A program made the translations under genes and the position numbers. From NCBI GenBank assembly GCA_001510575.1, contig LNGK01000001.1, positions 744,001 through 808,000 of the forward strand: 64,000 bases of DNA. The letters are read 5' to 3'. How positions within the stretch are numbered: the first letter of the stretch is position 1; each line of letters begins with the position of its first letter. The notes below the pieces were generated by a model that was not told the DNA's origin, did not search any database, and saw only the letters and a list, made by a program, of their open reading frames with translations. Below are positions 10,501 to 22,380 of this stretch, piece by piece. The DNA is from Knoxdaviesia capensis (lineage: Eukaryota > Ascomycota > Sordariomycetes > Microascales > Gondwanamycetaceae).

Positions 10501-11961
10501 GGCGGAGCGGCTGGCGCCGCCGCGCAAGCACGCCGTGTTCGTCGGCTCGGCGCTGCTGCGCCGCGCGGACCGCAGCGGCATGCTCGCGCTGCTGGACGCG
10601 CATGTGCGGGCGAACATTGTGCGCGTGGGCCGGCGGTTCCTCCGCCAGACGACGGGCATTCCGCAGGGCTCGGTGCTGTCGACCAGTCTGTGCAACTACT
10701 TCTACGCCGATATGGAGGCCACGGCGCTGCAGTTCCTGCGGGACACGCCGGCGGCTCCCGCTTCTTCGCCGGCGCCGGCGGCTGCGCCCCCTGCGGCTTC
10801 GTTGCGTGCACCCCGCCGATCCCGCCGCGGACGCCGCGCCGCACGCGTCCCAACGCCCCCGCCGGATTTCCTCCTCCTGCGCCTGGTCGACGACTTCCTC
10901 CTCATCACGACCGAGCGGGCCAAGGCCGCGCGCTTCGTCGAGACCATGCACGCGGGGATCCCCGCGTACGGCGTCACCGTCAACCCGGCCAAGACGCTCG
11001 TGAACTTTGACCTGCAGGTCGGCGGGGTCGCGGTGCCGCGGCTGGCCGACGGCGAGGCCGAGGCGCCGGGGTTCCCGTACTGCGGCGTGCGGATCGGGTG
11101 TCGGTCGCTTGAGGTTGCACGGGACTGGGCAAGGTGGAATGCTATGCGTGAGTTTTCTGTCGTATTAGGAGTAGTTGTTCTGCAGGAAAAAAGAAGGTGT
11201 TTGTGTGCTAACCTTTCGTGTGAGCTGTGTAGCTGTTACACAGACGATCTCCGTCGAGTCGAGCCGGAACCAGGGAAAGACATTCACGCGCCGCATGCTA
11301 GGTCAGCTATCGTCTCCTTTCTCTCTTTCCAAGATACTCACCTGCAAACTGGCTGATATACTAACTTGCGTCGGTCTCTAGGCCTCTGCGTCGCGTCAAC
11401 GCCGCTGATGTTCTTCGACACCCGCCACAACTCGGCTCCCCGGGTGCGCGAGAACATCCGCTCCAGTTTCGCCGATATTGCCCGGAAGGCGTGGACGTAT
11501 ATCCGGTGTCTGCCGGCGAAGACCCGGCCGCGGCCGGCGGTGGTGATTGGTGTGTTCGATCCGTGCCCCCCTATTCTCTTTCTCTCTCTTCCTTTATTTG
11601 GGTGGTTTTTCTCTTTCTTTTCTTTTTGAAATTCCCTTTCTTATTCTGACTATCTCCTAGACACCATCCAACAACTCATCGACATGCTGTACGCCCGCCT
11701 CAAGTCCTCCGGGAACGCCACCAAGATGCCGGGATTCATCTGCTCAGTGCAGAAGCCCGAGATATCCGCGTAAGTCAACCTGGAGCCCGAGTGATACTGC
11801 ACAATTTGCCGATAGACCTGCTTTGACTTGGGACTATACTAACACTACTGACTCACAATAGCATCGCCCACACTGCTTTCTACAATGTCCTCGTCTCGAA
11901 AGGTCCTGCGTATGCCGATGTGGTTTCGTGGATCTTGGCTCAGGATATCAAAAAGAAGTAG
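7529..11961 (+). CDS. TERT: Telomerase reverse transcriptase, catalytic subunit
   Basis: Eight exons: 7529-8041, 8134-8608, 8680-9986, 10055-11147, 11233-11301, 11382-11549, 11661-11769 and 11862-11961, giving 1277 residues. TERT adds telomeric repeats to chromosome ends, copying the telomerase RNA. Exon 2 (172-329) is the TEN domain (H-L-L-C-D-G-F, then F-D-N-L-V-Q-V-S-G-V-P). Exon 3 is the RNA-binding domain, with I-F-P-R-H-F-G-L-T-N-I-F and the T motif around L-R-G-T-F-Y-A-T-D. Motifs 1-2 end exon 3 (L-V-P-K-R-D-R-M-R-P-I-M-N-L). Motif A is F-F-A-K-V-D-V-Q-A-A-F-D (Asp818), motif B' Q-T-T-G-I-P-Q-G-S-V-L-S-T (from Gln963), motif C L-V-D-D-F-L-L (Asp1044, Asp1045), motif E F-P-Y-C-G-V. All three catalytic aspartates are present. 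The thumb/CTE lies in exons 6-8. Low-complexity insertions occur in the RNA-binding domain, the IFD and between B' and C. The Met at 7529 is preferred over an in-frame one at 7370 because the extra stretch is T/C-rich non-coding-like DNA. Confidence 0.95.
8042..8133 (+). repeat. CT-rich repeat tract in TERT intron 1
   Basis: Most of this 92-nt intron is made of CTC/CTCTCC-type units (about 8058-8102). The flanks are GTACAG and CCAG. It separates the N-terminal linker exon from the TEN domain exon. Confidence 0.7.
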
Positions 11962-12226
11962 TGACAGTATTTCCACTGGACAAAACCTGTGACAAGAAAA
12001 AGAAAGTGGATAGAAACTGAACAGACTTGATGAGCTATGAATAACATGGGTACTCAGAGAGGTATAATAATAAACAAAAGAGGATTTAAAACACACATGA
12101 TAACATAGGAACAACAACTCTGCCAAACCACGCCATGATGTCGTTTCTTCGTGAGAACATCGTGAATCCACGCCTCCCGAACCACTTCCCGCCGGTAACA
12201 CCAAGGGCCACACTGCCGGAACCGGC

Positions 12227-14107
12227 TCATGTACGAACTCCAGATTCCCACCAGTGCTGCCCGTTGTGCCACTGCAGCCGATGTTGCTGCTGCCACCGCC
12301 ACCAAGAATCTCCGGGCTTGCCCAGGCCGATCAGTCGGAAGAACGACACCGGAACCGGCTCAAACAACCACAGCCCGGAGCTGGTGAAGTCGTCCATGAG
12401 AAAGCCCGCGGTGAAGTGCATCCATATCCAGATGAAGAGGAGGTTGGCCAGCTTCCGGGTCCACGGCGACCAGCCCATCTTTTGGAGAACGAGGATTGAC
12501 ACGGAAGACTGCAAAATGATGCCTAGCCCCGCAAGATTGAAAAACACGAAAGGCCGCCACCATTTGGTATCGGGAATGGCCGTATATGCTCCGCAGGCAT
12601 GGAGGATGCCCGAACCGGTGAAGGAGACGAAAATCCCGATGATGATCATGGCGGGCGTGCCACGCTTGAGGTATCCTTTGCGCAACAGAAACTCGGTCGG
12701 GGCGCCAAACGGCTTGCGGAAAATCTGGTGCCACCAACCGCCCCAATACCCGGCAAGACCACGGTTGAAGATGCTGGTGGTATAGGAGCCGAAAGCGGTG
12801 TTGTGCCACCAGTATTCACCCCGAGACGGTGCAATCGGCCACATGAAGAAGAACTCCAGCACATCCAGAGGTGTGAATAGGATGTAGATCGCCGCCCAGG
12901 TTGCCGCCTGGAAAATTGCGGCACGTGCGTCAGATAGCAAGAAGTCAGGAAGCCAGGCGAGAAACCACGGCAGAGGATACAGTGTGGTATCGTATCCGGG
13001 GCCGAGCACGAAATACGGATCTTGGACCATGATGGTTGCCAGGAAGTCGATGCAGAGATAGGTTACCACTTGTGCGCGGAGCCGGGAAAACAAGAATTCC
13101 CGGGTTGACCGACACCGCGTGACGCCAGCGCCGGACCGGAGCGGGATGAGGTCCATGCGGATGGGCTCGTCGGTGAACGGCTTCTTCGCTAGAGGAGGAT
13201 GGGGGATGGATGAAATGGCCCAATTCCAGCCTGGATGAGGAGAAGAGATGCAAGTCAGTTTCTATAGTAGCAACTGGCTGAATCACTGGCCCGATGGTCA
13301 ACCATCATAGCTGTCGGCCCACTCACCGTTTCCCTTGCAGTCTGTAAGTAGGTCAAGCACCCAACACAAGCGATATACCCAGGGGCGCTGTTCAGGGTAC
13401 GGCTCCCAGTAGTACTCAAACGGCGAATTGGCAAACTCTCCGTTATTCTCGGGGTGCAAGTGTGGCGTTGGCTTCTCCGACGAAGCGGGGCTGGTGGTAT
13501 CGGAGACGGGATGCTGCGGCATTGGACGACACCGAACACGCAGCTCGGACTCGGGTGCTTCGATGGCCGTCGACGTGGATGACTCAGGGACTGCTGTTTC
13601 CGGTGGAGCGGCGGGGGGATCTGACCGGGAAGACGACGGCATCTTATCCGACTCCGACATCGGCATGTCCGTTGCAGAGGGTGGCCCCGGTCGGGGCCGC
13701 TTCAGTCTCTTCGCGATTCGAGCGGCATCAAACTGGGGCCGAGTCCACAGCAAGTGAGTCGCGGCGTTCATCGTCCCCCAACAACCAACCAACCCAGTGC
13801 CGTAGGCAAGAGCTGGATTGGTGCTGGAAGTCACCATTATCATGCGCACATTGAAGGCCAGCACGGCAGCGAAGACGGCCAGTCGTGCGTGACGGAGCCA
13901 TGGACGGTTGATGTGGGAAAAGCTGAGAAACAGCGACGGAAACACAAACGAGCCGATCAAACAGTAGGGAAGAACGAAATGATAGGCAGTACCGGCAGCC
14001 ACTCGGTCGTTGAAGATGTTCGCACAAGTTTCCCGGATTTGCGTGGAATTGGCGACATGGGCCTCATTGGCTCCTATGTCAAAAAGGGTGCCCATGGCCG
14101 GAATCAT
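12227..14107 (-). CDS. Membrane-bound O-acyltransferase, wax-synthase domain
   Basis: Two exons, 14107-13327 and 13230-12227, giving 594 residues. The join produces G-I-G-W-N-W-like G-N-G-W-N-W, a hallmark start of the fungal wax-synthase-like MBOAT domain. Hydrophobic segments occur near the N-terminus and repeatedly in the C-terminal half. The conserved core includes T-S-I-F-N-R-G-L-A-G-Y-W-G-G-W-W-H-Q-I-F and the probable catalytic His in S-G-I-L-H-A-C-G-A-Y. A Ser/Pro-rich, probably disordered segment (about 140-235) separates the first membrane part from the domain. Family members transfer acyl groups to alcohols or secondary metabolites in the ER membrane. Substrate cannot be told from sequence. 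No polyketide synthase or terpene gene lies nearby, so a role in lipid or sterol ester formation is as likely as secondary metabolism. Confidence 0.85.
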
Positions 14108-17100
14108 GCACTGGACGGCCAGATGGGATGAAGATGAAGTAATGGCGTTGGGAGTTATATCTAACTTCCAATGAAGTCTCTTCTGCGGGAAGCTAGATTG
14201 AGGGTTAAGACATGCTGATTACGTGATTTAATGCACACTGACTATGAGCAACAGATCAAGAGATGAGAATGAAGCTGAAGCAAAGGAGGATTATAGGAAG
14301 AAGACAGGTTGGTGATGAGATGAAGGAGAGGGGACGGTGGAAAAAGGAGAAGATACAAAGTACACGTAAGATGAAAACGATGACGCCCTATGACCTATGA
14401 AATGAAACGAAGGCAATACGAATAAGAGATAAGATAGATAGATGATGGGCGATGATGATAATTACACAAGACGACGGAAGGAGCGCCCGAGGTTGAAAGA
14501 GCTGAAGATGAGGAAGGAAGAAAGGCACTTTGGAAGGTTCGCGGCACGTTACACGGGGACGGAGCAGACCGGCGGAGCGCAGCTCCTTCCCGCGGTGAAA
14601 AAAACGGGTCTTGGACCCGGGTGGACTCCTCTGTGGGAGAGGAAGGAGCAAGACCGTGGACAAGACGACGGGAAGGAGGCGGCGAGGAGGCGGCTGATCG
14701 CTCCTGCCTGGTGATAGATAGAGTGGGAGGAAGGGCACACAAACCCTATTACTTGTGCAAGAAAAGATCTGATGAAGCGAAAATTATACTATGATGCATT
14801 TTCTCTGCCTGCAACTCGAAAACCCGGTGTCGGGGTTCCGACTCCGAGATGATTCCTTTGCTTTGATTTTTTGTGGTCAGCCCCATTTCAATCTGACCTG
14901 AATGTGTCAGACAAGTGATCAACGGCTGCGTGACAGCTGTTAGCCATACGGAATCGGGGCTTAGATTCGGCCTTGTTGGCGCTATGGAGATGGAGAAATT
15001 ATATCGTCACCAGTGGCATCTTGGGGTTACTGTTACGTGCATATGGTTACGTGCATATGCCGATTTTCGCCAGACCGCCTGTCGCCTACTCGGCCACTCA
15101 CAGCCCGCGAAGGCCCCCGGCCAAGCCTCCCCGCAAAGCTGCCTTTGATAGGAAGGACACCGACACAAAGAGGCGTGGCTTAGCATCTCGACATAGCCGC
15201 GTCTGAAGAGTTGGCAGCAGATGCAGAAGCTGGGCCGTATCGAGGCTCTCTCCTCTCAGGCATCAGTCGCTTCACGAGAAGTTGGGACTGCGACCAGACA
15301 GAAAAAGAAAAGGAGAGAGGGAGAGCAAAGCTCCCCATGTGCGCTTTGGCGAGACAACCACGGATCTGCCATGCCGCACAATTCCACTTTGTGGCTTGCT
15401 CGATCACCGCTGAAGACTAACCGCATTCTGCAATTCAGTGTTTCTTTTTCCTCTGACGCCTGCACGACTTGCCGCTGGGCGGGGGCCGCGGAACGGACAC
15501 AAACACAGCTGAATGAAACAGGCTTGCTCTGGCCTTCTTGCTTTTTCCGACTCCTTCATCTGGAGCAGGTATTGGGATCTTCTTAGCGACGAGATGCCGC
15601 TTTCGCCATCCAGAAGCCAAAAAAAGCGCCGGCGCGCATCCTTGACGCTGTTGCTTTCTTGATGTCTTACGTGGAGATGGATGCACCAAACAGATCACGA
15701 GCCGATCATCCGGTGAGAGTCAAGGTGAGTGACGACTATCGACTGGCAAGGATTTCCCTCCCCCCTCCAACTGTCTTTGATCGTCGAGGGCCCCGGGTGA
15801 AAACACAGCAAAAGGAAGAAAGAAACCGGTGCGAGGGAATCGCAACTGATCGGCTAGATGCGGTCCACCGTGCAACCGCGCCAAAACCCCAAGCCAACAT
15901 TCAGTCAGTCGGCCTCCATGTACCAACTTCCAGAAGGGAAGCCCTGGTAAGGCGGACTACCACCCACCACTACTGCAGTACCACTCAGACATTCTCATAC
16001 AGTACTGGGTGGTGGGAGGTGGCCGTGAAGCTGTCCCGGAACAACCTGCACAGGCGGCGCATTCTCGTCTGAAGTGCTGCTGTCACAGCTTCATCCTTGC
16101 TCGCTCTCACCCACCCCCTGTGGGAATCTCCCAGCACTGGCCAACCACGAATGCTGCTTCTGCTAACCAATGTTCGCTGTAACTCTAGCAGTGCCTCCCT
16201 CCCAAATCCCGATCACCGACGTGTGTCCATCCACGTATCGACTTCGCCTTCGGCCTCGCAATTCTTGCCACTTTAGTGTGCACGTTTAGCTGTCGGATGC
16301 TGCGCTGTCTCCTCTCCGCCCCGAAAGCGATGGGGGGCGCGGGCTTGGGTTCCTTTCCTTGGCCGGCTCTCCACAGTGATCCCGAGCTCGACATACCCAC
16401 GCAATACGACGCTGCCAGGGATATTTGCTTCTGTTGGGTGGCAAGCCCGAGTGAGAATCGCTGTTCCTCCAGCCTCAGCATATTCGCTCCCCTGCAAATA
16501 CACCAACCGTCACCGGCCTCCCAGAAGCTTGCCTTTCATCATCCATTCCTTCTTCTTCGCTGCGACGCAAGCCCGGCGAACCGTAAACCCGCCAGTCTTC
16601 GTCAGCTCTGGAACTTGGCGCTTTGGGCGAGCCACTTTTAGCCTTTCTAGGCTTTTAGGCTGGGCCGTCTTCAATCCATCCAAGGTCCCAGAAACCTGGA
16701 AATAACCTGGTGCCAACAAGCCCCCAAATTTTGTTTTCCTCTGCTTGGTCGGGTTCTCCGGTCGGCTCCAGTTCTTGGTCTCTTTCTTATACTGCTCTCT
16801 CCCAACCTTCTGGACCTCTTTAGATTTTTTTTTAGGTTTTTTTTCTTCACGGCAATCGCCCTTACTACACGGAAACCCCAAACACCTACATTCCGTTATA
16901 TCCGTTTTTAGGGAAACTGGTGCTCATTTGCTCGCCTGGGTCCTGCTCGCTTTCTTTAACTGGCCCATTTCCCTTATTATCTCCAAGAGCCTTGTCTTTC
17001 TCTCTCTCTCTCTCTCTCGGGTTCTCTCTCTCTTCATATATCCTCGCTTGTTCAAAGATCATCGCGCGCTTCGTCTAACATAGCACAATTTGCGACATCA

Positions 17101-17432
17101 TCATTATATATTTGAACTCCCGCCCGCCAAGCAATCTTTCCGCGCGGACCATTTTTACTCGCTTTTCTCGCGCAAATCTCTCTCTTTTTTGGGACTGGTA
17201 ACCTTCAACGTCACCTAACCTCGCAGCTTCTTACCGCCGATCACCGATCACCGCTCTTCGATACAAACAACGTCCAGCGCGCGCTGCCAGTCGCAAATCC
17301 TCTCCGTCTAACCTTTCTCGACGTTTTTGCTTGGCTATTCGTCTCTTCTTCTTTTTCGTTCTCGAGATCTTCCGGCTTGTGCAGCCTATCTACATCACCT
17401 TTTGTCCAGCTCACTTCCCGAAATTCGCTACA
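14108..17432. other. Long intergenic region, no gene seen
   Basis: This 3.3-kb stretch between two divergent genes has no convincing coding frame. The part next to the CYSTM gene (about 16.7-17.4 kb) is strongly pyrimidine-rich on the plus strand, with a CT repeat at about 16999-17020, as is common for promoters and 5' leaders in filamentous fungi. Confidence 0.6.
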
Positions 17433-18222
17433 ATGTCCGCCGCGGACTATTACAACACCCAGTCCAACCCTTCCGCCCCCGCTGCTCCTTATGGAAGCTA
17501 TCCTCAACAAGGTCCTCCCCCGCAGGTATGTCGAGTGTCATGAGATGATAAAATCCCGACTTGTCCCTCGCCCCAATCTAGACGTTGCATGTCGACTATA
17601 CCACTTCTTCTTTTTCGTCGGGAGTATTGGGGCACTTTTCCCGGTTTCTTTTCTTCTTTATTTTTCCTCTTCCCTCCATATATTGCTATTTGCGCAAGCT
17701 TGCGCCAATATCCAAAACACCTCTGCGCCACCGCTTCTCCTCATGCTCAATCGTGCCTAGTTAGGCCTGGTTTCTCTGCGTGCACTTGCATAGCCTTGCG
17801 TCTCTCAGTGTCCATTTTGCTAATCAAGTCCCATGTCTTCCGCCACTCCCCAGGCCTATGGCCCTCCGGCTCCGGCCCCGGCCCACTACCCGCCCCAAGG
17901 CCAGCCTCAGTACTACCCGCAACAGCAGCCGCAGATGCAGTATGCGCCGCCGCAGCAACAGGGTTACCCAGACCAACAGCGGCAAAAGTCCAATAAGAGC
18001 CGCGGCTGTCTAGCTGCTTGTCTTGCCAGTCTGTGCTTCTGCTGTGTCTTGGACGAGACGTGCGAGTGCTGGTACGTTGTTGCTGTCTTATTTCTTGTTG
18101 TGCTGGGTACACCACGTATGATTACGTTGATAGTCGGATATGACGTGGATTAACTAACACCTGTTTGCTCGTTTCTCGCCCATAGCTTCGAGTGCTGCGA
18201 ATGCTGCTTTGACGTGTGCTAA
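17433..18222 (+). CDS. CYSTM-type small cysteine-rich membrane-tail protein
   Basis: Three exons, 17433-17525, 17854-18071 and 18186-18222, giving 115 residues. The N-terminal two thirds is a low-complexity Pro/Gln/Tyr/Gly region with repeated Y-P-Q-Q-like units. The C-terminus (about 80-115) is a compact Cys-rich stretch C-L-A-A-C-L-A-S-L-C-F-C-C-V, then C-E-C-C-F-E-C-C-E-C-C-F-D-V-C and stop. This is the layout of CYSTM proteins, short tail-anchored or palmitoylated membrane proteins linked in fungi and plants to stress tolerance. The last splice (TG|C) adds ten residues that continue the Cys pattern, which supports the model. A CTAAC branch sequence precedes exon 3. Exact cellular role unknown. 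Confidence 0.82.
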
Positions 18223-19735
18223 GCTCTGAGACCACTCAGTCACGAGTCAGGAGGGGAGCCCGTTTCGGGGGCGATTTCCCGGTGAATTGCCCCTCGCGAG
18301 CTTTGGGGCTGCTTCACACTCTCCAACTGCTTCAGCAGTGGCGGGGAGGCCCACGAATCTGGAACACGTTCGGTGTGGCGATAGTGGCCGTGTTGTTCCC
18401 GGGCATTGCTTCCTTGGATGCTCGGTCACTCTCATCAACATCTCAAGCGAACTAAAGTAACGAAAAAAAATTTGCTACGCGTTCCACGGCCGGTTTTCTT
18501 TTCTGACTCTCTCGATCTATTTTTTCGGGGTCCTTGACGGTTTCTTTTCGAGGTTCCTTCTGGCGGTTGCCCACCACTTTTCCCTACAGAAGGTTTTTTC
18601 TCTGTGGGAATCGTGGTGGTAAACGCCCTGGTACGAGGAACCCTGATATATTTAAGAGACTCGGAGCATGATATCTGTCTGTCTCTACTGGGGTCTTCTG
18701 TTTGTATTGATTTTGTAGTATTCGTTTTTGTTGTTATATCTAATGCGTCCCATGTGTTCTTTTCTTTTTGGATTCGCTGGAACTGGGGGAAATGTTCTTT
18801 CATGCGTTTGTTCTACTGGAGACACGGAGTGCGATGGATGGGTGGATGGACGGATGGGATTTTTTTCTTTTAACTCTGGGATAGGGGAACATTTTACGGC
18901 TGCTTTCGATTATGCGTCTGAAGAAATAAAATGACATTCCGCGAACTACTGCCGCTTCTCAAGGAAGCGTTCATGTGCAGGTGCACTGTGTGAACATTGT
19001 GTTATATGATTAGTGAGGGACCCGCGGGTTATTCCCGGAGGCCCGAAACAACCCCCGGAGTCCGTGGGCCCCGGCGGAGCGAGCGCTCGAATGCTGGGCG
19101 TTTGATACGAAACACAGGACGACGAAAGATACATGGAGCGTAGAACACAGGCGAGAAGACACGGAAAACAGGGGCTGGAACATGGAGAGAAGAGCATGGA
19201 CCGGGGCCCAGACACAAGGAGAAAAAGAAGAAGTACACTTTTGAAAGGGGGTGCCCTCCGGCCGGAAATGCCCGGGCCGGGACAACGACGCAATGAAGAG
19301 CCCGGAAAACAACAGAAACCGTGACCGACTCTCCGGCCGCGGGGAGAAGCCCAGAGCCCCGATAAGACGGAGCCGCAGGCTATCTCTTTTCTTTTTTTTT
19401 TTTGGTGAAAACAACGACGATACCGGAAACAGAACGAACAAACAGCGAAAGGACTTTGGAAAACCCTCCCCGGAACGCAAGAAAACGAAGCGAACACTGC
19501 AAATAGGCTCGTGTACGGAAAACTCTTTTGGACTTGGGTGAACTACAACTAGCAACGAAAAAGCGAAGAAGAGCAGACAAGAACGGCAAAAAAGCTAGGG
19601 AAAACAGAAACCCCCCCTCAGGACCTCTCATCAGTGAGAGAGACGAAACTGGAACCGGTGGAGGCAACGGAACGGCAGAAACCGAAGAAGAGAAATGAAC
19701 CGAACAGAAGAGAAGAAGAAGAAAAAAGGCTGTAT
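18223..19735. other. Intergenic region between convergent genes
   Basis: No gene seen. It holds the 3' flanks of the CYSTM gene and of the actin-binding protein gene, with purine-rich DNA on the plus strand after about 19.1 kb. Confidence 0.6.
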
Positions 19736-22380
19736 CTACTCGTCCAGCTGCACGTAGTTCGCGGGGAACAACCCGGTCGCCGAGCCCAGGCGGCCGAACC
19801 ACCAGTCGTCGTCGGGGAACTCAAGGTCGAGGATCTTGTCGCCCTCGTCAAAAGAGAGTTCTGTATATGGCAAAAAAAAAAAAAAAAAGAAAAGAAAGGG
19901 AGGGTCAGTATGTTGGGGAGCCACTGATATGGAGGGGTGTCATAGTGCACCCCCGAGGAGCAAGAACTAACCGTTATCTTCAGCAGCCTCATACGAATAC
20001 AACGCCACAGCGGTGGGCTTGCCGGACGCCGCAGGGGCCGCAGGAGGCGCCGCGGGCGCGGCAGCGGGAGCGGGAGCGGGCACCGGCGCAGGAGCCGGCG
20101 GCGGGGGAGCAGCGGCCGCCTCGTCGCCGTCATCCTCGATCAGCTCGACGTAGTTGCTCGGGAACAAGCCCATCTCGCCGCGGCTGTTTGTGCCCATCCA
20201 CCAGTCGTCGTCCACCATGTCGATCTCGCTGACCAGCTCGCCCTCGTGCAGCTCCAGCTCGTTGTCCTCGGCCTTCTCGTAGTCGTACTGCGCAATTGCG
20301 CGCCGGCCGCCCGCCGCAGCAGGGGCAGGGGGAGGGGCGGGAGCGGGCGTGGGGGCCGCGGGGGTAGGCAGGGCCACGGGCACCGGCACGGGAATGGGGA
20401 CAGGCGCCGGCGCCGGGGTAGGCTCGGGAATGGCGCGCGGCGCCGGCACGGGGTCGGCCGAAGGCACGCGACGCGGCGGCGGAGGCGCCTCGGGCTCAGG
20501 CGACGGCGCGCGCGGCACCGGCACCGCCACACGCACAGGGCTGGGCTCGCGGCCGAAATCGTCGTCCTCCTCCGGCTCGGGCGACGGCGCGCGGCGCGTG
20601 GGGAGGCCCGGCAGCGCAAAGCCGCCCACCGGCTGGTCGGGGCGCGAGGCGGTGGGGATCGGCGGCGCCGCCGCGGGGGTGTCATCGTACGAGGACGGCG
20701 CAGCCGAGCGCGTCGGGCCGCCACCCATTCCTATGGGCTTGGCATCCTTGAAGCGGTCGCGCATGGCCGACACGCCGGCGCCGGGCGACGCAGGCGGCTC
20801 GGACGGCGGGGCCGAGTGTTCCTCGCTGGCGCCAGTGTTCTGGCCCGACAACTCGCTGCCGCGGTTGTAGGCAGGCGTCTGCACGGTGGCCCAGCTCTTG
20901 CCGGTGTATCCGCTCTTCCACTCACCACCGCTCTTCTGCGATCCGAGGGGCGACGCAGCAGCGTGCTGCGAGGTGCCGGTGGTGGTGGCAGTAATGACGG
21001 CAGGGCTCACGCCCTCCTTCATGGCCTTCTTCTCAGCCCAGATCTGCGCGGGCGTCTTGCCGCCCTGGTCGGCAAAGGTACGGCTGGCGGCGCCAACGGG
21101 GGGGGCCGCCGGAGTGACAACGCCGGGGCCGGTCAGGCCGAAGCCACCAGGTGTGGGGGCCTTGGTGGCGCCGAAGCTGCCACCGCCGAACTTGTTGGCC
21201 ACCTTGGGCTTCGGCAGCGAGGTCAGACGCTCTGACTGGACGGGCTGCGAGAAAGCGGCACTGCGATCGGCGAGCGACTTGGGAGGCGGGGGAGCATCCT
21301 CGGTGACGGTTTGCTCGGCCCGTTCAGGCTTCTGGGCGCGGGCGCGGATGGCGGCAATGTCGACCTTGCCGATGGGCTCGTAGGCGCCCTTGACAATGGT
21401 GGGGCGGTCTTCGGGCTTCTTGGTGGCCGAAGCACGAATAGCAGCAATGTCGACCTTTCCAACAGGTTGGTAGCCACCTCCGATGACATCCGAGTTGGCG
21501 GAAGGAATCGGCACCGGGACAGCCCGAGGAGCATCAACGCGCTGCTTGGTGAGATCGGCCATGTTGACCTTTGTGGGCTTGTAGGCCGACTCGACCTTTT
21601 CGATCTGCGTCCGGGTGACGGGGGGAGCATCGGCACCCCAGCCGTCGGAATCGGTGTTGTCGTCTCTCCGCGAGCGGGCCAAGACAATCGGGTTCACGCG
21701 GCCGGCGGCAATGGCAGTGGGGGTGAAGACCGGCTTCGTAGCCACGGGCGGCTTCGGGGCGGGGGCGGGAGCCGAGCCGGAGGAGGCGACCGAGTACTTT
21801 GCGCCGGAAGCAGAGGCGACCTTTTGGAGGATGGATTCGGGGGAAATGTCGGCGTCGGAGCGGGCGGTGATCTGGACGTGGTAGCCGTGGAGGATCTTGC
21901 CCACGGCGGCGGCGTGGCTGGTGAAGTAGCCCTTTGTGCGCTCGGGAACACCGCCGCCGCACCAGGAGATCATGACGTTCTTGGGAAGACCCGAGTTGGA
22001 GTCCTTGACCTTGACGTAGGCGAACTGGATGCGGCCCTCGTTGAAGTCCTCGATGAGGTCGGCCAATTCACCGTCTGGAAGAGAGAGAAAGGGTTGGTTA
22101 GAAGGGCGGGGCGAGATGGACACTACTTTGCATCTGGGAAATATATGTGTGTGTGTGAAGCTATCATGGGGGCGTTCGTCGTACCTCCAGTCGACTCAAC
22201 CTTCAGCACGCTCTCTTTCGACGACGAGTCCTGGAAGGCATTCAACAACGGCGCTTGAACGGAGAAGAGAGCCCAGTGAGCGTATGTGGGAGAGCCGGAG
22301 GCGGGAAGAGTGGCGTTGACCACGGCCTGGTAGCTGGACCGAATTGACGGGCCATTGGCCGAGAGGTTGAGCGAGGCCAT
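19736..22380 (-). CDS. ABP1: Actin-binding protein Abp1/drebrin-like
   Basis: Three exons, 22380-22185, 22074-19972 and 19860-19736, giving 807 residues. The N-terminus (about 1-140) is an ADF-homology domain including D-L-I-E-D-F-N-E-G-R-I-Q-F-A-Y-V-K-V. The middle is long and disordered, with repeated V-D-I-A-A-I-R-A units (G-x-Y-x-P-[IV]-G-K-V-D before each) that resemble Abp1 acidic/central repeats, and a Pro/Ala-rich part. Two SH3 domains close the protein, at about 655-710 (A-Q-Y-D-Y, D-D-D-W-W-M-G, G-L-F-P-S-N-Y-V) and about 752-806 (A-L-Y-S-Y, D-D-D-W-W-F-G, G-L-F-P-A-N-Y-V). The last intron splits the second SH3 domain. Abp1 links cortical actin patches to endocytosis and activates the Arp2/3 complex. 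The poly-A-rich 19868-19885 belongs to the last intron. Confidence 0.93.

Noticed and set aside
10034..10951. Minus-strand open frame of 305 codons inside telomerase
   Set aside because: It is opposite motifs A to C of TERT, which are unmistakable on the plus strand.
12227..14107. Acyltransferase as part of a secondary-metabolite cluster
   Set aside because: No polyketide synthase, peptide synthetase, terpene cyclase, P450 or pathway regulator lies within the window; neighbours are housekeeping genes.
20246..21235. Long plus-strand open frame of 329 codons
   Set aside because: It is the antisense shadow of the GC-rich ABP1 coding exon; its protein is Arg/Gly-rich with no domain.
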